Positions 25,807-35,548 are shown, counted from the first letter of the stretch. The stretch: 64,000 bases of DNA from Sphingomonas sabuli (GCF_014352855.1 NZ_CP060697.1:1942001-2006000), one strand, 5' to 3'. The notes: generated by a model not told the origin, from the sequence alone. Numbers and translations are program-made.

Positions 25807-27273
25807 ATGAGCGAAATTCTCAAGCCACGCGCGCGCAAGGTGAAAATCCTCGCCACACTGGGCCCGGCGTCGAGCAAGCCGGCCGTCATCCGCACGCTCA
25901 TGGTCGCGGGCGCCGATGCGTTCCGGATCAACATGAGCCACGGCACGCATGCGCAGAAGGCCAAGCTGGTCGAAGCGATCCGCCAGCTGGAAAAGGACCT
26001 TCACCGGCCGACCACCATCCTGTTCGACCTGCAGGGCCCGAAGTTGCGGGTGGGCGATTTCGCCGGGGGATCGTCCGAGGTCGAAACCGGAGCCCGCTTC
26101 GTCCTCGACCGCGACCGCACGCCCGGCGATGCCAGGCGCGTCGAACTGCCGCATCCCGAATTGTTCGAAGCGATCTCGAAGGGCGACCGGCTGTTGATCG
26201 ACGACGGCAAGGTGCGGCTGAAGGCGGTCGAGGTGCACGACGACCGGATCGTCGCCGAAGTGATGGTCGGCGGCACCTTGTCCAACCACAAGGGCGTCAA
26301 CGTGCCGGATGTCGTCGTCCCGATCCCGGCCCTCACCGACAAGGACCGCAAGGACCTGGCCTTCGCGCTGGAGCAGAAGGCCGACTGGGTCGCACTGTCG
26401 TTCGTCCAGCGGCCCGACGACGTGGCCGAGGCGCGCGAGCTGATCGGCAACCGCGCGCTGCTGATGGCCAAGATCGAAAAGCCGGCCGCGATCGAGCGGC
26501 TCAACGAGATCATCGCCTTGTCAGACGGGGTGATGGTCGCCCGCGGCGACCTTGGCGTCGAGCTTCCGCCCGAAGACGTGCCGCCGATGCAGAACAAGAT
26601 CATCGCCGCGTCGCGCCAGTTCGGCAAACCGGTGGTGGTCGCGACCCAGATGCTGGAATCGATGATCAATTCCCCGACCCCGACGCGGGCCGAAGTGAGC
26701 GACGTGGCGACCGCCATCTACGACGGCGCGGACGCGGTCATGCTGTCGGCGGAAAGCGCGACCGGCGACTATCCGGTAGAAGCGGTGCAGATGATGGACC
26801 GCATCGCGCAAAGCGCGGAACAGGACCCGGTTTATCCGGGCCGCGTACATTTCACCGAAACCGTGCTCGAAGCGACCACCGCCGACGCGCTCGCCGCGTC
26901 CGCTCGGCAGATCGCCAATACCGTCTCGGCGCAGGGCATGGTCTGCTACACCAGTTCCGGATCGACCGCGCGCCGGATCGCGCGCGAACGGCCGCCGGTG
27001 CCGATCCTGGCGATGACCGCGCTGCTCCAGACGGCGCGGCGGCTGGGCCTGATCTGGGGTGTGCGGCCAGTTCACACGCGCGACGTGTCGAGCTTTGAAG
27101 AGATGGTCGCCAAGGGCAAGCGCATGGCGCTGCGCCACAAGCTGGCGGCCGGCGGCGAGCGGCTGGTCCTGATGGCCGGCGTGCCGTTCGGGACCCCGGG
27201 ATCGACCAACGTGATCCACGTCGTCCGGCTGGCCGGCGACGAACTGGAACGCCACCAGCCGAAGCAGCCCTAA
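25807..27273 (+). CDS. pyk: pyruvate kinase
   Basis: 488 aa from ATG 25807 (AAGGA upstream; ATG 25780 is an alternative). Last ATP-yielding step of glycolysis: phosphoenolpyruvate + ADP to pyruvate + ATP. Motifs: KILATLGPASS, RINMSHG, FDLQGPKLRVG, the active-site MAKIEKPAAIERLNEI, MVARGDLGVELP, ATQMLESMINSPTPTRAEVSD and AVMLSAESATGDYP. Shares CTAA stops with the convergent nnrD gene. Confidence 0.97.
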   Translation: MSEILKPRARKVKILATLGPASSKPAVIRTLMVAGADAFRINMSHGTHAQKAKLVEAIRQLEKDLHRPTTILFDLQGPKLRVGDFAGGSSEVETGARFVLDRDRTPGDARRVELPHPELFEAISKGDRLLIDDGKVRLKAVEVHDDRIVAEVMVGGTLSNHKGVNVPDVVVPIPALTDKDRKDLAFALEQKADWVALSFVQRPDDVAEARELIGNRALLMAKIEKPAAIERLNEIIALSDGVMVARGDLGVELPPEDVPPMQNKIIAASRQFGKPVVVATQMLESMINSPTPTRAEVSDVATAIYDGADAVMLSAESATGDYPVEAVQMMDRIAQSAEQDPVYPGRVHFTETVLEATTADALAASARQIANTVSAQGMVCYTSSGSTARRIARERPPVPILAMTALLQTARRLGLIWGVRPVHTRDVSSFEEMVAKGKRMALRHKLAAGGERLVLMAGVPFGTPGSTNVIHVVRLAGDELERHQPKQP

Positions 27274-28139
27274 CGGGCGAGCAGCGCCGGCAGCTGGTCG
27301 GGAATTTCGCTGGCGTAGAAGCCGACCGGACCGACGGTCTTCGACAGTCGCGCGCCCGCCTCTCCGTGCAGCAGCACAGCCCAGAGCAAGCCGCCGAGCG
27401 GATCCATCCCGCGGGCGATCAAGGCGCCGACGATGCCGGACAAGGTATCGCCGCTGCCCGCGACGCCAAGGCCGGGCGAACCGCCGGTGAACTTCCAGCT
27501 GCGGCCGTCGGGCGCGACGACGAAACTGGGTACGCCCTTGACCAGGACGTAGGCGCCAAAGCGCTCGGCCGCCCGGTGGCCGGCCGCCAGCGGATCGGCA
27601 TCGACCTCCTCGGGCTCGCAACCCAGCAGCGCCGCCATCTCGCGCGAATGCGGCAGCAGCACCGGCGGCGTCTGCGCCTTGCGGCAATGGTCGGCGATGG
27701 GCGCCAGGCAATTGAGCAGGCCGGCGTCGAGCACGATCGGCTTGCCGGTGCGCAGCAGCGCTTCGGACATGGCGGTGCCGACTTTGCTTTCCTCGATGCC
27801 CGGACCGGCGACGATCGCGTCGGCCTTGTCCGCCTCGCCGCCCACCTGGCGGACCGCGGCACGCTTGATGTTGCCGTCGCTGGATTCGGCGATCGGCAGC
27901 ACCAGCACTTCGGGCATGTGCAGCGCCATCGACGGGGCGACGCTGGCGACGGTGGCCACGCGGACCTTGCCGGTGCCGCTGCGCAGCGCGGCGCGGGTCG
28001 CAAGCATCGCCGAACCGGGCACCAGCCGGTTGCCGGCAACGATCAGCAGGACGCCGTGCGAATTCTTGTCGCCGTCTTCGACCTTGGGCAACGGAAAGGC
28101 CTTGAGCGCCGCCCTTGTCAGCGACCTGGGGCGGCTCAT
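27270..28139 (-). CDS. nnrD: ADP-dependent NAD(P)H-hydrate dehydratase
   Basis: 289 aa ribokinase-like carbohydrate kinase domain that repairs hydrated NAD(P)H. Motifs: HGVLLIVAGN, SGTGKVRVAT, IVAGPGIEES, LPHSREMAALLG, GVAGSGDTLSGIVGALI and HGEAGARL. Only the dehydratase half is present; the NnrE epimerase half of bifunctional YjeF proteins is absent. Start overlaps the histidine phosphatase stop (ATGA). Confidence 0.93.
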   Translation of the reverse strand: MSRPRSLTRAALKAFPLPKVEDGDKNSHGVLLIVAGNRLVPGSAMLATRAALRSGTGKVRVATVASVAPSMALHMPEVLVLPIAESSDGNIKRAAVRQVGGEADKADAIVAGPGIEESKVGTAMSEALLRTGKPIVLDAGLLNCLAPIADHCRKAQTPPVLLPHSREMAALLGCEPEEVDADPLAAGHRAAERFGAYVLVKGVPSFVVAPDGRSWKFTGGSPGLGVAGSGDTLSGIVGALIARGMDPLGGLLWAVLLHGEAGARLSKTVGPVGFYASEIPDQLPALLAR

Positions 28140-28906
28140 CGCGTGCCCGTCATCTGGTCCGGTTCGGCGGTCTTGGCCGCGCCCTGTTCCTCCAGCGGCG
28201 TGCCGTGATTCCACAGCGCCAGCTTGGGCGCGCACAGGCCCGCCTTGTCGGGTTCGAAATCGTACGCGCAGATGCCGCAGTTGAGCACTTCGGCCTGCTT
28301 GTCGATCGTCAGGATCTCCGCTTCTTCCAGTTCGTCGAGGATGTAGCGGAAGCACAGCACGACGACCTGGTGCGCGACGACCAGCACGCGGCGATCCGAA
28401 TAATGCAGGTTGATGGTGTTGAGCATCGAGCGCAGCCGCAGGATGACATCAGCCCAGCTCTCGCCACCCGGCGGCCGGTGATAGAATTTGCCCAGCCGCG
28501 CGCGATGCTCGGCCTCTTCGGGAAAGCGCGCTTTGATGCCGGCGGTGGTCAGCCGGTCGAAGATTCCGAATTCGCGCTCGCGCAGCCGTTCGTCGACGAT
28601 CGCCTTGCGCGGCCCGTCGGCCAGCGCGTCTGCCTCGCAAATCGCCAGCGCCGTCTGCCGTGCGCGGATGTAGGGCGAGGTGAGGATCAGTTCCGGCCGC
28701 TGATCCTTGGGCAGCGCGGCAAAATATTCGCCCGCCGCCCTGGCCTGGCGGAAGCCGAGTTCGGACAGGGGCACGTCCACGTCGCGCTCCTCGATGCCGA
28801 TTTCCAGATGCCCTGCTTCATGCGCAAGGTCGCGCGCGACATTGCCCTGGCTTTGCCCGTGCCGGACGAGCCACAGCTTTTCCGGCCAATGCTGACGTTG
28901 GTTCAT
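28136..28906 (-). CDS. histidine phosphatase superfamily protein
   Basis: 256 aa. Catalytic RHG motif near the start ([12 protein letters not shown]), [28 protein letters not shown], the acid/base region ([12 protein letters not shown]) and a second His in VVAHQVVV. Phosphoglycerate-mutase-like fold; substrate unknown. It has a C-terminal extension after [11 protein letters not shown]. Operon with nnrD; divergent from pccB. Confidence 0.9.
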   Translation of the reverse strand: MNQRQHWPEKLWLVRHGQSQGNVARDLAHEAGHLEIGIEERDVDVPLSELGFRQARAAGEYFAALPKDQRPELILTSPYIRARQTALAICEADALADGPRKAIVDERLREREFGIFDRLTTAGIKARFPEEAEHRARLGKFYHRPPGGESWADVILRLRSMLNTINLHYSDRRVLVVAHQVVVLCFRYILDELEEAEILTIDKQAEVLNCGICAYDFEPDKAGLCAPKLALWNHGTPLEEQGAAKTAEPDQMTGTR

Positions 28907-29018
28907 GCAATGCCAAAAGCGCGAACGGCGGAATCTTTCCCGCGGGACCGCGGCGATTGACCAGCGGCGCTCCGCCGTGGAAGGACGGCGGCGAGGACGG
29001 ACCGCCCAGAGGGGAACA

Positions 29019-30551
29019 ATGGCGACAACCATCGAAGAGCTGGAATCGCGGCGCGAGCTGGCGAAGCAGGGCGGCGGGCAAAAGCGCATCGACGCGCAAC
29101 ATGCCAAGGGCCGGCTGACCGCGCGCGAGCGGCTAACCGTGCTGCTCGATCCCGGCAGCTTCGAAGAATATGACATGTTCGTCGAACATAATTGCGCCGA
29201 TTTCGGAATGGAGACGCAGAAGTTTCCGGGCGACGGCGTGGTCACCGGATCGGGCACGATCAACGGCCGGCTGACGTTCGTCTTCGCGCAGGATTTCACC
29301 GTCTTCGGCGGGTCGCTTTCGGAACGCCACGCGCAAAAGATCTGCAAGGTGATGGACATGGCGATGAAGGCCGGCGCGCCGGTCATCGGGCTGAACGATT
29401 CGGGCGGCGCGCGCATCCAGGAAGGCGTCGCGTCGCTGGGCGGGTATGCGGAAGTCTTTCAGCGCAACGTGCTCGCTTCCGGCGTGGTCCCGCAATTGTC
29501 GCTGATCATGGGGCCGTGCGCGGGCGGTGCGGTCTATTCGCCGGCGATGACCGACTTCATCTTCATGGTGAAGGATTCGAGCTACATGTTCGTCACCGGG
29601 CCGGAGGTGGTGAAGACGGTCACCAACGAAGTGGTCACGCAGGAAGAATTGGGCGGCGCGGTTACCCATACGACCAAGTCGGGCGTTGCCGACGTCGCGT
29701 TCGAAAACGACATCGACGCCTTGCTCGCCACCCGCGACTTCTTCGACTTCCTGCCGCTCAGCAACCGCCACGATCTGCCGGTGCGGCCGACCGACGACCC
29801 GTGGGACCGCCAGGACGACAGCCTCGACACGCTCGTCCCGCCCAGCGCAAGCACCCCCTACGACATGCACGAACTCATCCGGAAGATCGCCGACGAGGGC
29901 GACTTTTTCGAGCTTCAGCCGAAGCATGCGGCAAACATCATCATCGGCTTCTGCCGCATCGAAGGACGCACTGTCGGGGTCGTCGCCAACCAGCCGACAG
30001 TGCTGGCCGGCGTGCTCGACATCGCGTCGTCGAAGAAAGGCGCGCGCTTCGTGCGCTTCTGCGACGCGTTCGAAATCCCCATCCTGACTCTGGTCGACGT
30101 CCCCGGCTTCCTGCCCGGCGTCGCGCAGGAGCATAACGGGATCATCAAGAACGGCGCGAAATTGCTGTTCGCTTATGCCGAAGCGACGGTGCCCAAGATC
30201 ACGGTCATTACGCGCAAGGCCTATGGCGGCGCCTATGACGTGATGGCGTCGAAGCATTTGCGCGGCGATTTGAACTACGCCTGGCCGACCGCCGAGATCG
30301 CGGTGATGGGCGCCAAGGGCGCGGTCGAAATCATCTTCCGGTCCGAACGCGACAACCCGGACAAGATCGCCGAAAAGACGCGCGAATATGAAGAGCGCTT
30401 CGCCAACCCCTTCGTGGCCGCGAGCAAGGGCTTCATCGACGATGTGATCATGCCCCATTCCACGCGCCGGCGGGTCGCGATGGGCCTGCGCAAGCTGCGC
30501 GACAAGCAGCTGGAGAATCCTTGGAAGAAACACGACAATATTCCGTTGTGA
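29019..30551 (+). CDS. pccB: acyl-CoA (propionyl-CoA) carboxylase beta subunit
   Basis: 510 aa carboxyltransferase that moves CO2 from biotin to propionyl-CoA, giving methylmalonyl-CoA. Motifs: [13 protein letters not shown] start ([20 protein letters not shown]), [58 protein letters not shown] 29019 follows AGAGGGG. The biotin-carrying alpha subunit is not in the window. An epimerase gene lies two genes downstream, supporting propionyl-CoA rather than acetyl-CoA. Confidence 0.95.
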   Translation: MATTIEELESRRELAKQGGGQKRIDAQHAKGRLTARERLTVLLDPGSFEEYDMFVEHNCADFGMETQKFPGDGVVTGSGTINGRLTFVFAQDFTVFGGSLSERHAQKICKVMDMAMKAGAPVIGLNDSGGARIQEGVASLGGYAEVFQRNVLASGVVPQLSLIMGPCAGGAVYSPAMTDFIFMVKDSSYMFVTGPEVVKTVTNEVVTQEELGGAVTHTTKSGVADVAFENDIDALLATRDFFDFLPLSNRHDLPVRPTDDPWDRQDDSLDTLVPPSASTPYDMHELIRKIADEGDFFELQPKHAANIIIGFCRIEGRTVGVVANQPTVLAGVLDIASSKKGARFVRFCDAFEIPILTLVDVPGFLPGVAQEHNGIIKNGAKLLFAYAEATVPKITVITRKAYGGAYDVMASKHLRGDLNYAWPTAEIAVMGAKGAVEIIFRSERDNPDKIAEKTREYEERFANPFVAASKGFIDDVIMPHSTRRRVAMGLRKLRDKQLENPWKKHDNIPL

Positions 30552-30558
30552 GGAGTGC

Positions 30559-31014
30559 ATGAGCACCTACACCGCCACAATCCGCTGGAAGCGCGACCCG
30601 GGCACCGACTTTTCGCGCGGACAGTACAGCCGAGCGCACGAGTGGGTCTTCGACGGACTGACCGTCCCCGCGAGCCCCAGTCCGCACATCGTGCCGGCGC
30701 CTTGGCACAAGCTCGACGCGGTCGATCCGGAGGAGGCGTTCGTCGCCAGCCTCGCGTCCTGCCACATGCTGTTCTTCGTCGACCTTGCGCGCCGTGCTGG
30801 GCACGTGGTCGACAGCTATGTGGATGAAGCCGAGGGCACGCTGGAAAAGCGCGACGATGGGAAAATGTGGATAAGCGCGGTCGTGCTGCGCCCGCAGGTC
30901 GTGTGGGGCGGCGATGCGCCGGACGAGGCGGCGATCGCGAAGTTGCACCACGACGCCCACGAACAGTGTTTCATCGCCAACAGCGTGACGACGAAAGTGA
31001 CCATCGAGCAATGA
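30559..31014 (+). CDS. OsmC/Ohr family peroxiredoxin-like protein
   Basis: 151 aa. Two separated redox Cys (Cys 68 in LASCHMLFF, Cys 137 in EQCFIANSV) as in OsmC-type hydroperoxide reductases. Cytoplasmic. Between pccB (7 nt) and the epimerase gene (ATGA overlap), so part of the same operon. Confidence 0.9.
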   Translation: MSTYTATIRWKRDPGTDFSRGQYSRAHEWVFDGLTVPASPSPHIVPAPWHKLDAVDPEEAFVASLASCHMLFFVDLARRAGHVVDSYVDEAEGTLEKRDDGKMWISAVVLRPQVVWGGDAPDEAAIAKLHHDAHEQCFIANSVTTKVTIEQ

Positions 31015-31424
31015 AACTTGGCCGGTTGAACCATGTCGGGGTCGCGACCCCGTCGATCGAACGGAGCCTTGAAACCTACAAGGCAATGTTCGGCGCGGAG
31101 CCGGCCGGCGAGCCGTTCGACCTGCCAGCGCAGGGCGTGCGCGTCTGTTTCGTCGATACGCCCAACAGCCAGATCGAGCTGATCGAGCCGCTTGGCGAGA
31201 CCTCGCCGATCGTCAAATTCCTCGAGAAGAACCCGGCCGGCGGGCAGCATCATGTCTGTTTCGAGGTCGAGGATATCGCGGCCGCCCGGGCGCATTTCGA
31301 AGGCAAGGGCGCGCGCATCCTCGGCCCGACGCGTATCGGTGCGCACGGAACGCCGGTGTTTTTCCTCCATCCCAAGGACATGGGCGGGGTACTGACCGAG
31401 CTGATGGAAACCCCTGCGCATTAG
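31011..31424 (+). CDS. mce: methylmalonyl-CoA epimerase
   Basis: 137 aa VOC-fold enzyme converting (S)- to (R)-methylmalonyl-CoA. Metal ligands fit LNHVGVAT (His 8), GQHHVCFEVED and VLTELME; TPNSQIELIEPLG is a family segment. Overlaps the OsmC gene (ATGA). With pccB it feeds propionate units to succinyl-CoA; the mutase is not here. Confidence 0.93.
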   Translation: MKLGRLNHVGVATPSIERSLETYKAMFGAEPAGEPFDLPAQGVRVCFVDTPNSQIELIEPLGETSPIVKFLEKNPAGGQHHVCFEVEDIAAARAHFEGKGARILGPTRIGAHGTPVFFLHPKDMGGVLTELMETPAH

Positions 31425-31471
31425 CGTCGCGTTCCCGCTAGGTTCAGGTGCGAACCGCTAATTTGCGGGCC

Positions 31472-31966
31472 ATGGATATTCGCAAGATGCTGAATCGCCG
31501 CGAAGTGTTCGGCGCTGCCGGGGTTGGCGCCGCGGCCGTGATCCTCGCCAATTTTCCCGCCGGTGCGGCCGCGAAGAAGTATGAGGTCAGTTACAGCCCG
31601 GCGGAATGGAAGAAGCGGCTCGGACCGCAGCGCTATGCGATCCTGCGCGAAGCCGGGACCGAGCGCGCCTATACCAGCCCGCTCAACAAGGAGCACCGCA
31701 AGGGCCTGTTCGGCTGTGCCGGTTGCGGCCTGCCGCTGTTCAGTTCGTCGACCAAGTTCGACAGCGGTACCGGCTGGCCCAGTTTTTACCGGGCGCTTCC
31801 CAATGCTGTCATCGAACGGGTGGACCGCAGCATGTTGATGCAGCGTACCGAGATTTTGTGCCGCCGCTGCGGCGGACACCTTGGCCACGTGTTCGACGAC
31901 GGGCCGAAACCGACCGGACTGCGCTATTGCATGAACGGTCTGGCGCTCAAGTTCCGCGCCGCCTGA
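31472..31966 (+). CDS. msrB: exported peptide-methionine (R)-S-oxide reductase
   Basis: 164 aa from ATG 31472, giving a Tat-like leader (LNRREVFGAAGVGAAAVILA). Zinc Cys pairs 82/85 (CAGC) and 130/133 (CRRC), GTGWPSF, GGHLGHVFDDGP, catalytic Cys 153 in RYCMNG. Repairs oxidised Met in envelope proteins. Lies directly before an msrA with a Sec signal, so both stereoisomers can be repaired outside the cytoplasm. Confidence 0.94.
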   Translation: MDIRKMLNRREVFGAAGVGAAAVILANFPAGAAAKKYEVSYSPAEWKKRLGPQRYAILREAGTERAYTSPLNKEHRKGLFGCAGCGLPLFSSSTKFDSGTGWPSFYRALPNAVIERVDRSMLMQRTEILCRRCGGHLGHVFDDGPKPTGLRYCMNGLALKFRAA

Positions 31967-31977
31967 AGGACATCATG

Positions 31978-32571
31978 ATGCGACCCAAATATCTTTTCGC
32001 AGCGGCATTGGCCGCGACCGCCCTGGCGTCCCCGGCGCCCGCCGCGCGCAGCGAAACCGCGGTGCTCGCGGGCGGCTGCTTCTGGGGCATGGAAGCGGTA
32101 TTCGAACATGTGCAGGGCGTGAGCAACGTCGTGTCCGGCTATGCCGGCGGCGACGCCAAGAGCGCCAATTACCGCGACGTCAGTGCGGAACGGACCGGCC
32201 ACGCCGAAGCCGTGCGCATCACCTACGATCCGTCGCGCATCGGCTATAACGATCTGCTCGCCATCTATTTCTCGGTCGCGCACGACCCGACGCAGGTGAA
32301 CCGCCAGGGCCCGGACACCGGTCCCAGCTATCGCTCCGCCATCTTCCCGCAGGACGCCAGGCAGAAGGCGATTGCGGCGGAAGTGATCGCACGGCTGAAG
32401 AAGCAGGGCGTGAAGGTCGCGACGAAGATCGAAAGCGGAACGTTTTATCCGGCCGAGGCCTATCACCAGGATTACGCCCGCAAGAATCCCAACGACCGCT
32501 ATATCGTCATCAACGATGCGCCCAAGGTGAAGCAGCTGAAGGCCAAATATCCGGCGCGCTTCAAGGGCTGA
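31978..32571 (+). CDS. msrA: exported peptide-methionine (S)-S-oxide reductase
   Basis: 197 aa from the second of two adjacent ATGs (31975, 31978); AAGGA is 7 nt before 31978. Sec signal MRPKYLFAAALAATALASPA. Catalytic motif GGCFWG (Cys 34), SGYAGG, HAEAVRITYDP, HDPTQVNRQGPDTGPSYRSA and FYPAEAYHQDY. Same operon as msrB (11-nt gap). Confidence 0.95.
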   Translation: MRPKYLFAAALAATALASPAPAARSETAVLAGGCFWGMEAVFEHVQGVSNVVSGYAGGDAKSANYRDVSAERTGHAEAVRITYDPSRIGYNDLLAIYFSVAHDPTQVNRQGPDTGPSYRSAIFPQDARQKAIAAEVIARLKKQGVKVATKIESGTFYPAEAYHQDYARKNPNDRYIVINDAPKVKQLKAKYPARFKG

Positions 32572-32574
32572 CGA

Positions 32575-33405
32575 TCAGATTTCTTCCTTGATCTGGCCAA
32601 AGGCGAGCAGGGCGAACAAGCCGGTGCCGCCGATCACGTTGCCGACCAGTGCCGGCAGGACGAAGCCGACCAGCGCCCAGCCCATCGACGCATTGCCGGT
32701 CAGCACCAGGACGTAGGCGTCGACCGCGCTGGCGATGACATGGGTGAAGCCGCCGATGGCGATGACGTAGGTCAGCAGGGCGATCAGCCAGAAGTGGCTC
32801 GATTTCGCCGCGACGATCAGCCACGCGACGGTAGCGATCAGGAAGCCGGCCGGAATGCCGAGCATCATCGTCGACCACATGCCGTGGCCCAGCATCGGCT
32901 TGCTCACCTCCACCATCGAATGCGCCAGCCACGGCGGGACCACGCCGGCGCCGACGAAGGCCGCGGCGACAAGAAAGGTGCCAAGCTGGTTGGCGAGAAA
33001 GACGATGCCCCACAGCCGGGCGAGCCGGCCCAGATTATGTCCGGACGGAGAGCCGATGACCGGCATCACGGCGACGACCGTATGTTCGGTGAACAATTGC
33101 AGCCGGCCGAGAATGACGATGAGGAAACCGACCGGATAGCCGAGTGCGGTGATGAGCTCGCGCCACGGCGCATCCGGCAAATGGTGGCGAAGGGCCGCCT
33201 CGGCGACCAGCGAGGCGCTGATCGCGATGCCCGCGGCCAGGGCCGACCACCACAGCGATGCAAATGGCCGGCCAAGCTCGTGTTCGCCCTTGAGCACGAC
33301 CGCCTGGTACAGGACGATCGATTCCGGTCCGGATCGCTTCTCGGCTTCGCGCTGCTCGGCGCCGCTGACGTCGGTGCGTTCGCTGGCCTTTCTGTCGTCG
33401 GTCAT
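32575..33405 (-). CDS. formate/nitrite transporter family (YfdC-like) membrane protein
   Basis: 276 aa from ATG 33405. A charged N-terminal tail of about 45 residues precedes six helices of the FNT fold. Pore-type segments include LGRLQLFTEHTVVAVMPV, ANQLGTFL, HVIASAVDAYVL and LPALVGNVIGGTGLFALLAFGQ. Predicted inner-membrane anion channel/transporter; substrate unknown. It is not clearly FocA or NirC. Confidence 0.85.
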   Translation of the reverse strand: MTDDRKASERTDVSGAEQREAEKRSGPESIVLYQAVVLKGEHELGRPFASLWWSALAAGIAISASLVAEAALRHHLPDAPWRELITALGYPVGFLIVILGRLQLFTEHTVVAVMPVIGSPSGHNLGRLARLWGIVFLANQLGTFLVAAAFVGAGVVPPWLAHSMVEVSKPMLGHGMWSTMMLGIPAGFLIATVAWLIVAAKSSHFWLIALLTYVIAIGGFTHVIASAVDAYVLVLTGNASMGWALVGFVLPALVGNVIGGTGLFALLAFGQIKEEI

Positions 33406-33469
33406 GGGGCGTGAACGGACGGCGCGCCGGAATGACACCGACAGCGACACGACCGGATCGTTTGAAGAG

Positions 33470-33545
33470 TGGTGCCCAGGGACGGGATCGAACCGCCGAC
33501 ACCGTGATTTTCAGTCACGTGCTCTACCAACTGAGCTACCTGGGC
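33470..33545 (-). tRNA. tRNA-Phe (GAA)
   Basis: Minus-strand cloverleaf: acceptor GCCCAGG paired with CCTGGGC, D-loop AGCTCAGTTGGTAGAGC, anticodon stem CGTGA/TCACG around loop CTGAAAA (anticodon GAA), T-arm GGCGGTTCGATCCCGTC. The 3' CCA is encoded (33470-33472). Follows yacG on the same strand. No integrase or duplicated tRNA 3' end was noticed nearby. Confidence 0.97.
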
Positions 33546-33641
33546 TTTGCTTCGGCCGGGCGGCCGTTCAAGCGACGCGCTCCCTACCCGTGCCCCTTGT
33601 GACTGTCCAGCCCGCCGCGCCAATGCGATGGCCAACCGGGC

Positions 33642-33818
33642 CTAGCCGGAGCTCTGTTCGGGGTCGGGCGGGGCCGCGGGTCCGGGGATGCGATAACCTT
33701 CGCCCAGCCACTTGAGCAGGTCGCGGTCCTTGCAGCCGCGCGAACAGAACGGGCCGTGCTCGGCGCTGCTTGGGCTTCCGCACAGCGGGCAGCCCTTGGA
33801 ATCAGACTTTCTCGGCAT
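33642..33818 (-). CDS. yacG: DNA gyrase inhibitor YacG
   Basis: 58 aa zinc-finger protein with Cys 10, 13, 25 and 29 (CPLC...FCSRGC) followed by DRDLLKWLGEGYRIPG. The family binds GyrB and blocks gyrase. It starts inside the 3' end of the RNase gene (17-nt overlap with ATG 33818; ATG 33827 is an alternative). Last protein gene of the infA-maf-rng-yacG row. Confidence 0.9.
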   Translation of the reverse strand: MPRKSDSKGCPLCGSPSSAEHGPFCSRGCKDRDLLKWLGEGYRIPGPAAPPDPEQSSG

Positions 33819-34719
33819 AGGCCCCATGGATGGGGATCGCCGCATCGCTGCGCAAGGTGACCGTGCCGCCGACCTGCCGCGCCAGCGCGTCGGTCCAGCC
33901 GGGGTGGCGTTCGATAACGGCGGCGACCGCCGGATGCGCGACCAGGCGGATCGCGCCGATCTCGCCGCCGGCGCGGCGCAGCAGGGCGCGGGCTTCGAAC
34001 GGCGCGCGGTCGGCGGCCAGCTCGCTCAGCGAGGCGCGGCGCCGCGGGCGGACGACCTGGACGAAGCCGAAGCCGTTGATCGCGGTCTTTTCGAACGGTT
34101 GGGGAAGATAGTCGGCAAGGATCGTGTCGACCTCTCGCCGGGCGTCCTTGCCGTTGAGGGTCGGAAAATCGATTCCGCACGGACCGCCGATGTCGAGCCG
34201 GCGGATGGCATTGGCGGCTGCCCAGGCGCCCATCTGCGCCAGCTTGTCGGGCACCAGCCACCCGTCGACGTCGATCATCGTCATCGCCGCAGTCGATTCG
34301 ATGCGCAGTTCGCCGCCTTCGAATCCGACGATGCCGCTGCGCGCTTCGTCGAGCAGGTCGTCCCAGCCGTCGATGCGGCCGTCGCGGCCCTCGGCCAGCG
34401 GCGGCGGCGGCGATGGCTCGGCGTCCGTTATCCGGGCTAGCCCGCGCTTCCACGGTTCCGCGCCGCCAAGCGCTTCGCGGATGATCTCGATCCGCAGGGA
34501 GCGGCCTTCGCTGATCCCGCTGGCGCCGCGCGGAAGCAGGAACGTCTCGCCCCCGGCATCGACCGTCACGCGCGGAGCGACGCTGCTCAGCGTGGCGTCG
34601 AGCACCGTCCCGGCGGGCGTGACGCCGTCGCGGCGGACGCGGGCTTCGAGGATCGCGCCATCTTCGACCAGCGCGGCGCGGGTCTCGCCGATGCCGCGTT
34701 CGACGATCCAGTCAGGCAA
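33802..34719 (-). CDS. rng: ribonuclease E/G family protein, short form
   Basis: 305 aa, clearly shorter than canonical RNase G (about 490) or RNase E. The catalytic core is present: IESTAAMTMIDVDGW supplies one metal Asp and GIDFPTLNGKDAR another region; NGFGFVQVVRPRRRASLSE matches the conserved end of the core. The S1 RNA-binding domain is not evident and no scaffold domain follows. Overlaps maf by 8 nt and yacG by 17 nt. Confidence 0.85.
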   Translation of the reverse strand: MPDWIVERGIGETRAALVEDGAILEARVRRDGVTPAGTVLDATLSSVAPRVTVDAGGETFLLPRGASGISEGRSLRIEIIREALGGAEPWKRGLARITDAEPSPPPPLAEGRDGRIDGWDDLLDEARSGIVGFEGGELRIESTAAMTMIDVDGWLVPDKLAQMGAWAAANAIRRLDIGGPCGIDFPTLNGKDARREVDTILADYLPQPFEKTAINGFGFVQVVRPRRRASLSELAADRAPFEARALLRRAGGEIGAIRLVAHPAVAAVIERHPGWTDALARQVGGTVTLRSDAAIPIHGAYAEKV

Positions 34720-35284
34720 GGGGATAGCCCGCGGCTTTCAGCAAGGTGCGGGTTTCGCCAAGCGGCAGGCCGACGACGTTGGAATAGCTGCCGGCGATGT
34801 GGCGGACATAGACTTCGCCATAGCCCTGCAGCGCGTAGCCGCCGGCCTTGCCGCGCCATTCGCCATGGCCCGCGTAAAAGTCGATCTCGGCGCCGCTCAG
34901 CCGCTTCATCGCGATCATCGTTTCGCCCAGTCGGGTGCGCAGTGCCTGTCCCGGCGCGGCCAAAGCGACGCCGGTCAGCACGCGATGGCGGCGGCCGGAC
35001 AATAGTTTCATGCAGGCGCGCAGCGTCGCTTCGTCCTCGACCTTGGGCAGGATGCGGCGTCCCACGGCGACGACGGTGTCGGCCGCCAGCACCAGGTCGC
35101 CGGGATGCCGGGCAGCGACCGCGGCCGCCTTCTCACCGGCCAGCCGCAAGGCATGGTCGCGCGGGATTTCGCCGCGCGGCACGCTTTCGTCGATATCGGC
35201 AGGGACGATCGCGTCCGGCACGACCCCGATCCGGGCCAGTAGGTCCAGCCGTCGCGGACTGGCCGAAGCAAGGATCAGCCGCAT
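34712..35284 (-). CDS. maf: Maf-family nucleotide pyrophosphatase
   Basis: 190 aa. ILASASPRRLDLLARIG, VPADIDES, VLAADTVVAVGRRIL and GGYALQGYG are Maf signatures. The family hydrolyses non-canonical or methylated nucleoside triphosphates and is linked to septum control. In the infA-maf-rng-yacG operon. Confidence 0.94.
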   Translation of the reverse strand: MRLILASASPRRLDLLARIGVVPDAIVPADIDESVPRGEIPRDHALRLAGEKAAAVAARHPGDLVLAADTVVAVGRRILPKVEDEATLRACMKLLSGRRHRVLTGVALAAPGQALRTRLGETMIAMKRLSGAEIDFYAGHGEWRGKAGGYALQGYGEVYVRHIAGSYSNVVGLPLGETRTLLKAAGYPLA

Positions 35285-35293
35285 CTTACCCCC

Positions 35294-35548
35294 TTAGGGG
35301 CGGGCGGAAGGACCGGGTCCGCCGCGGCCGGGCATGAAGCGATAGGTGATGCGGCCCTTGGTCAGGTCGTAGGGCGTCATTTCGACCAGCACTTCGTCGC
35401 CGGTCAGCACGCGGATGCGGTTCTTGCGCATCTTGCCGGCGGTGTGTCCGAGGATCTCGTGGCCGTTCTCCAGCTCCACACGGAACATGGCGTTGGGCAA
35501 CAGCTCAACGACCTTGCCGCGCATCTCGAGAAGTTCTTCCTTGGCCAA
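35294..35548 (-). CDS. infA: translation initiation factor IF-1
   Basis: 84 aa OB-fold protein: [65 protein letters not shown]. Slightly longer than the usual 72 aa because of a Gly/Pro/Arg tail. Binds the ribosomal A site during initiation. First gene of its operon. Confidence 0.97.
   Translation of the reverse strand: MAKEELLEMRGKVVELLPNAMFRVELENGHEILGHTAGKMRKNRIRVLTGDEVLVEMTPYDLTKGRITYRFMPGRGGPGPSARP

Noticed and set aside
33470..33545. tRNA-Phe as an integration site of a genomic island
   Set aside because: No integrase, no transposase and no second copy of the tRNA 3' end was seen; the flanking genes are core genes.
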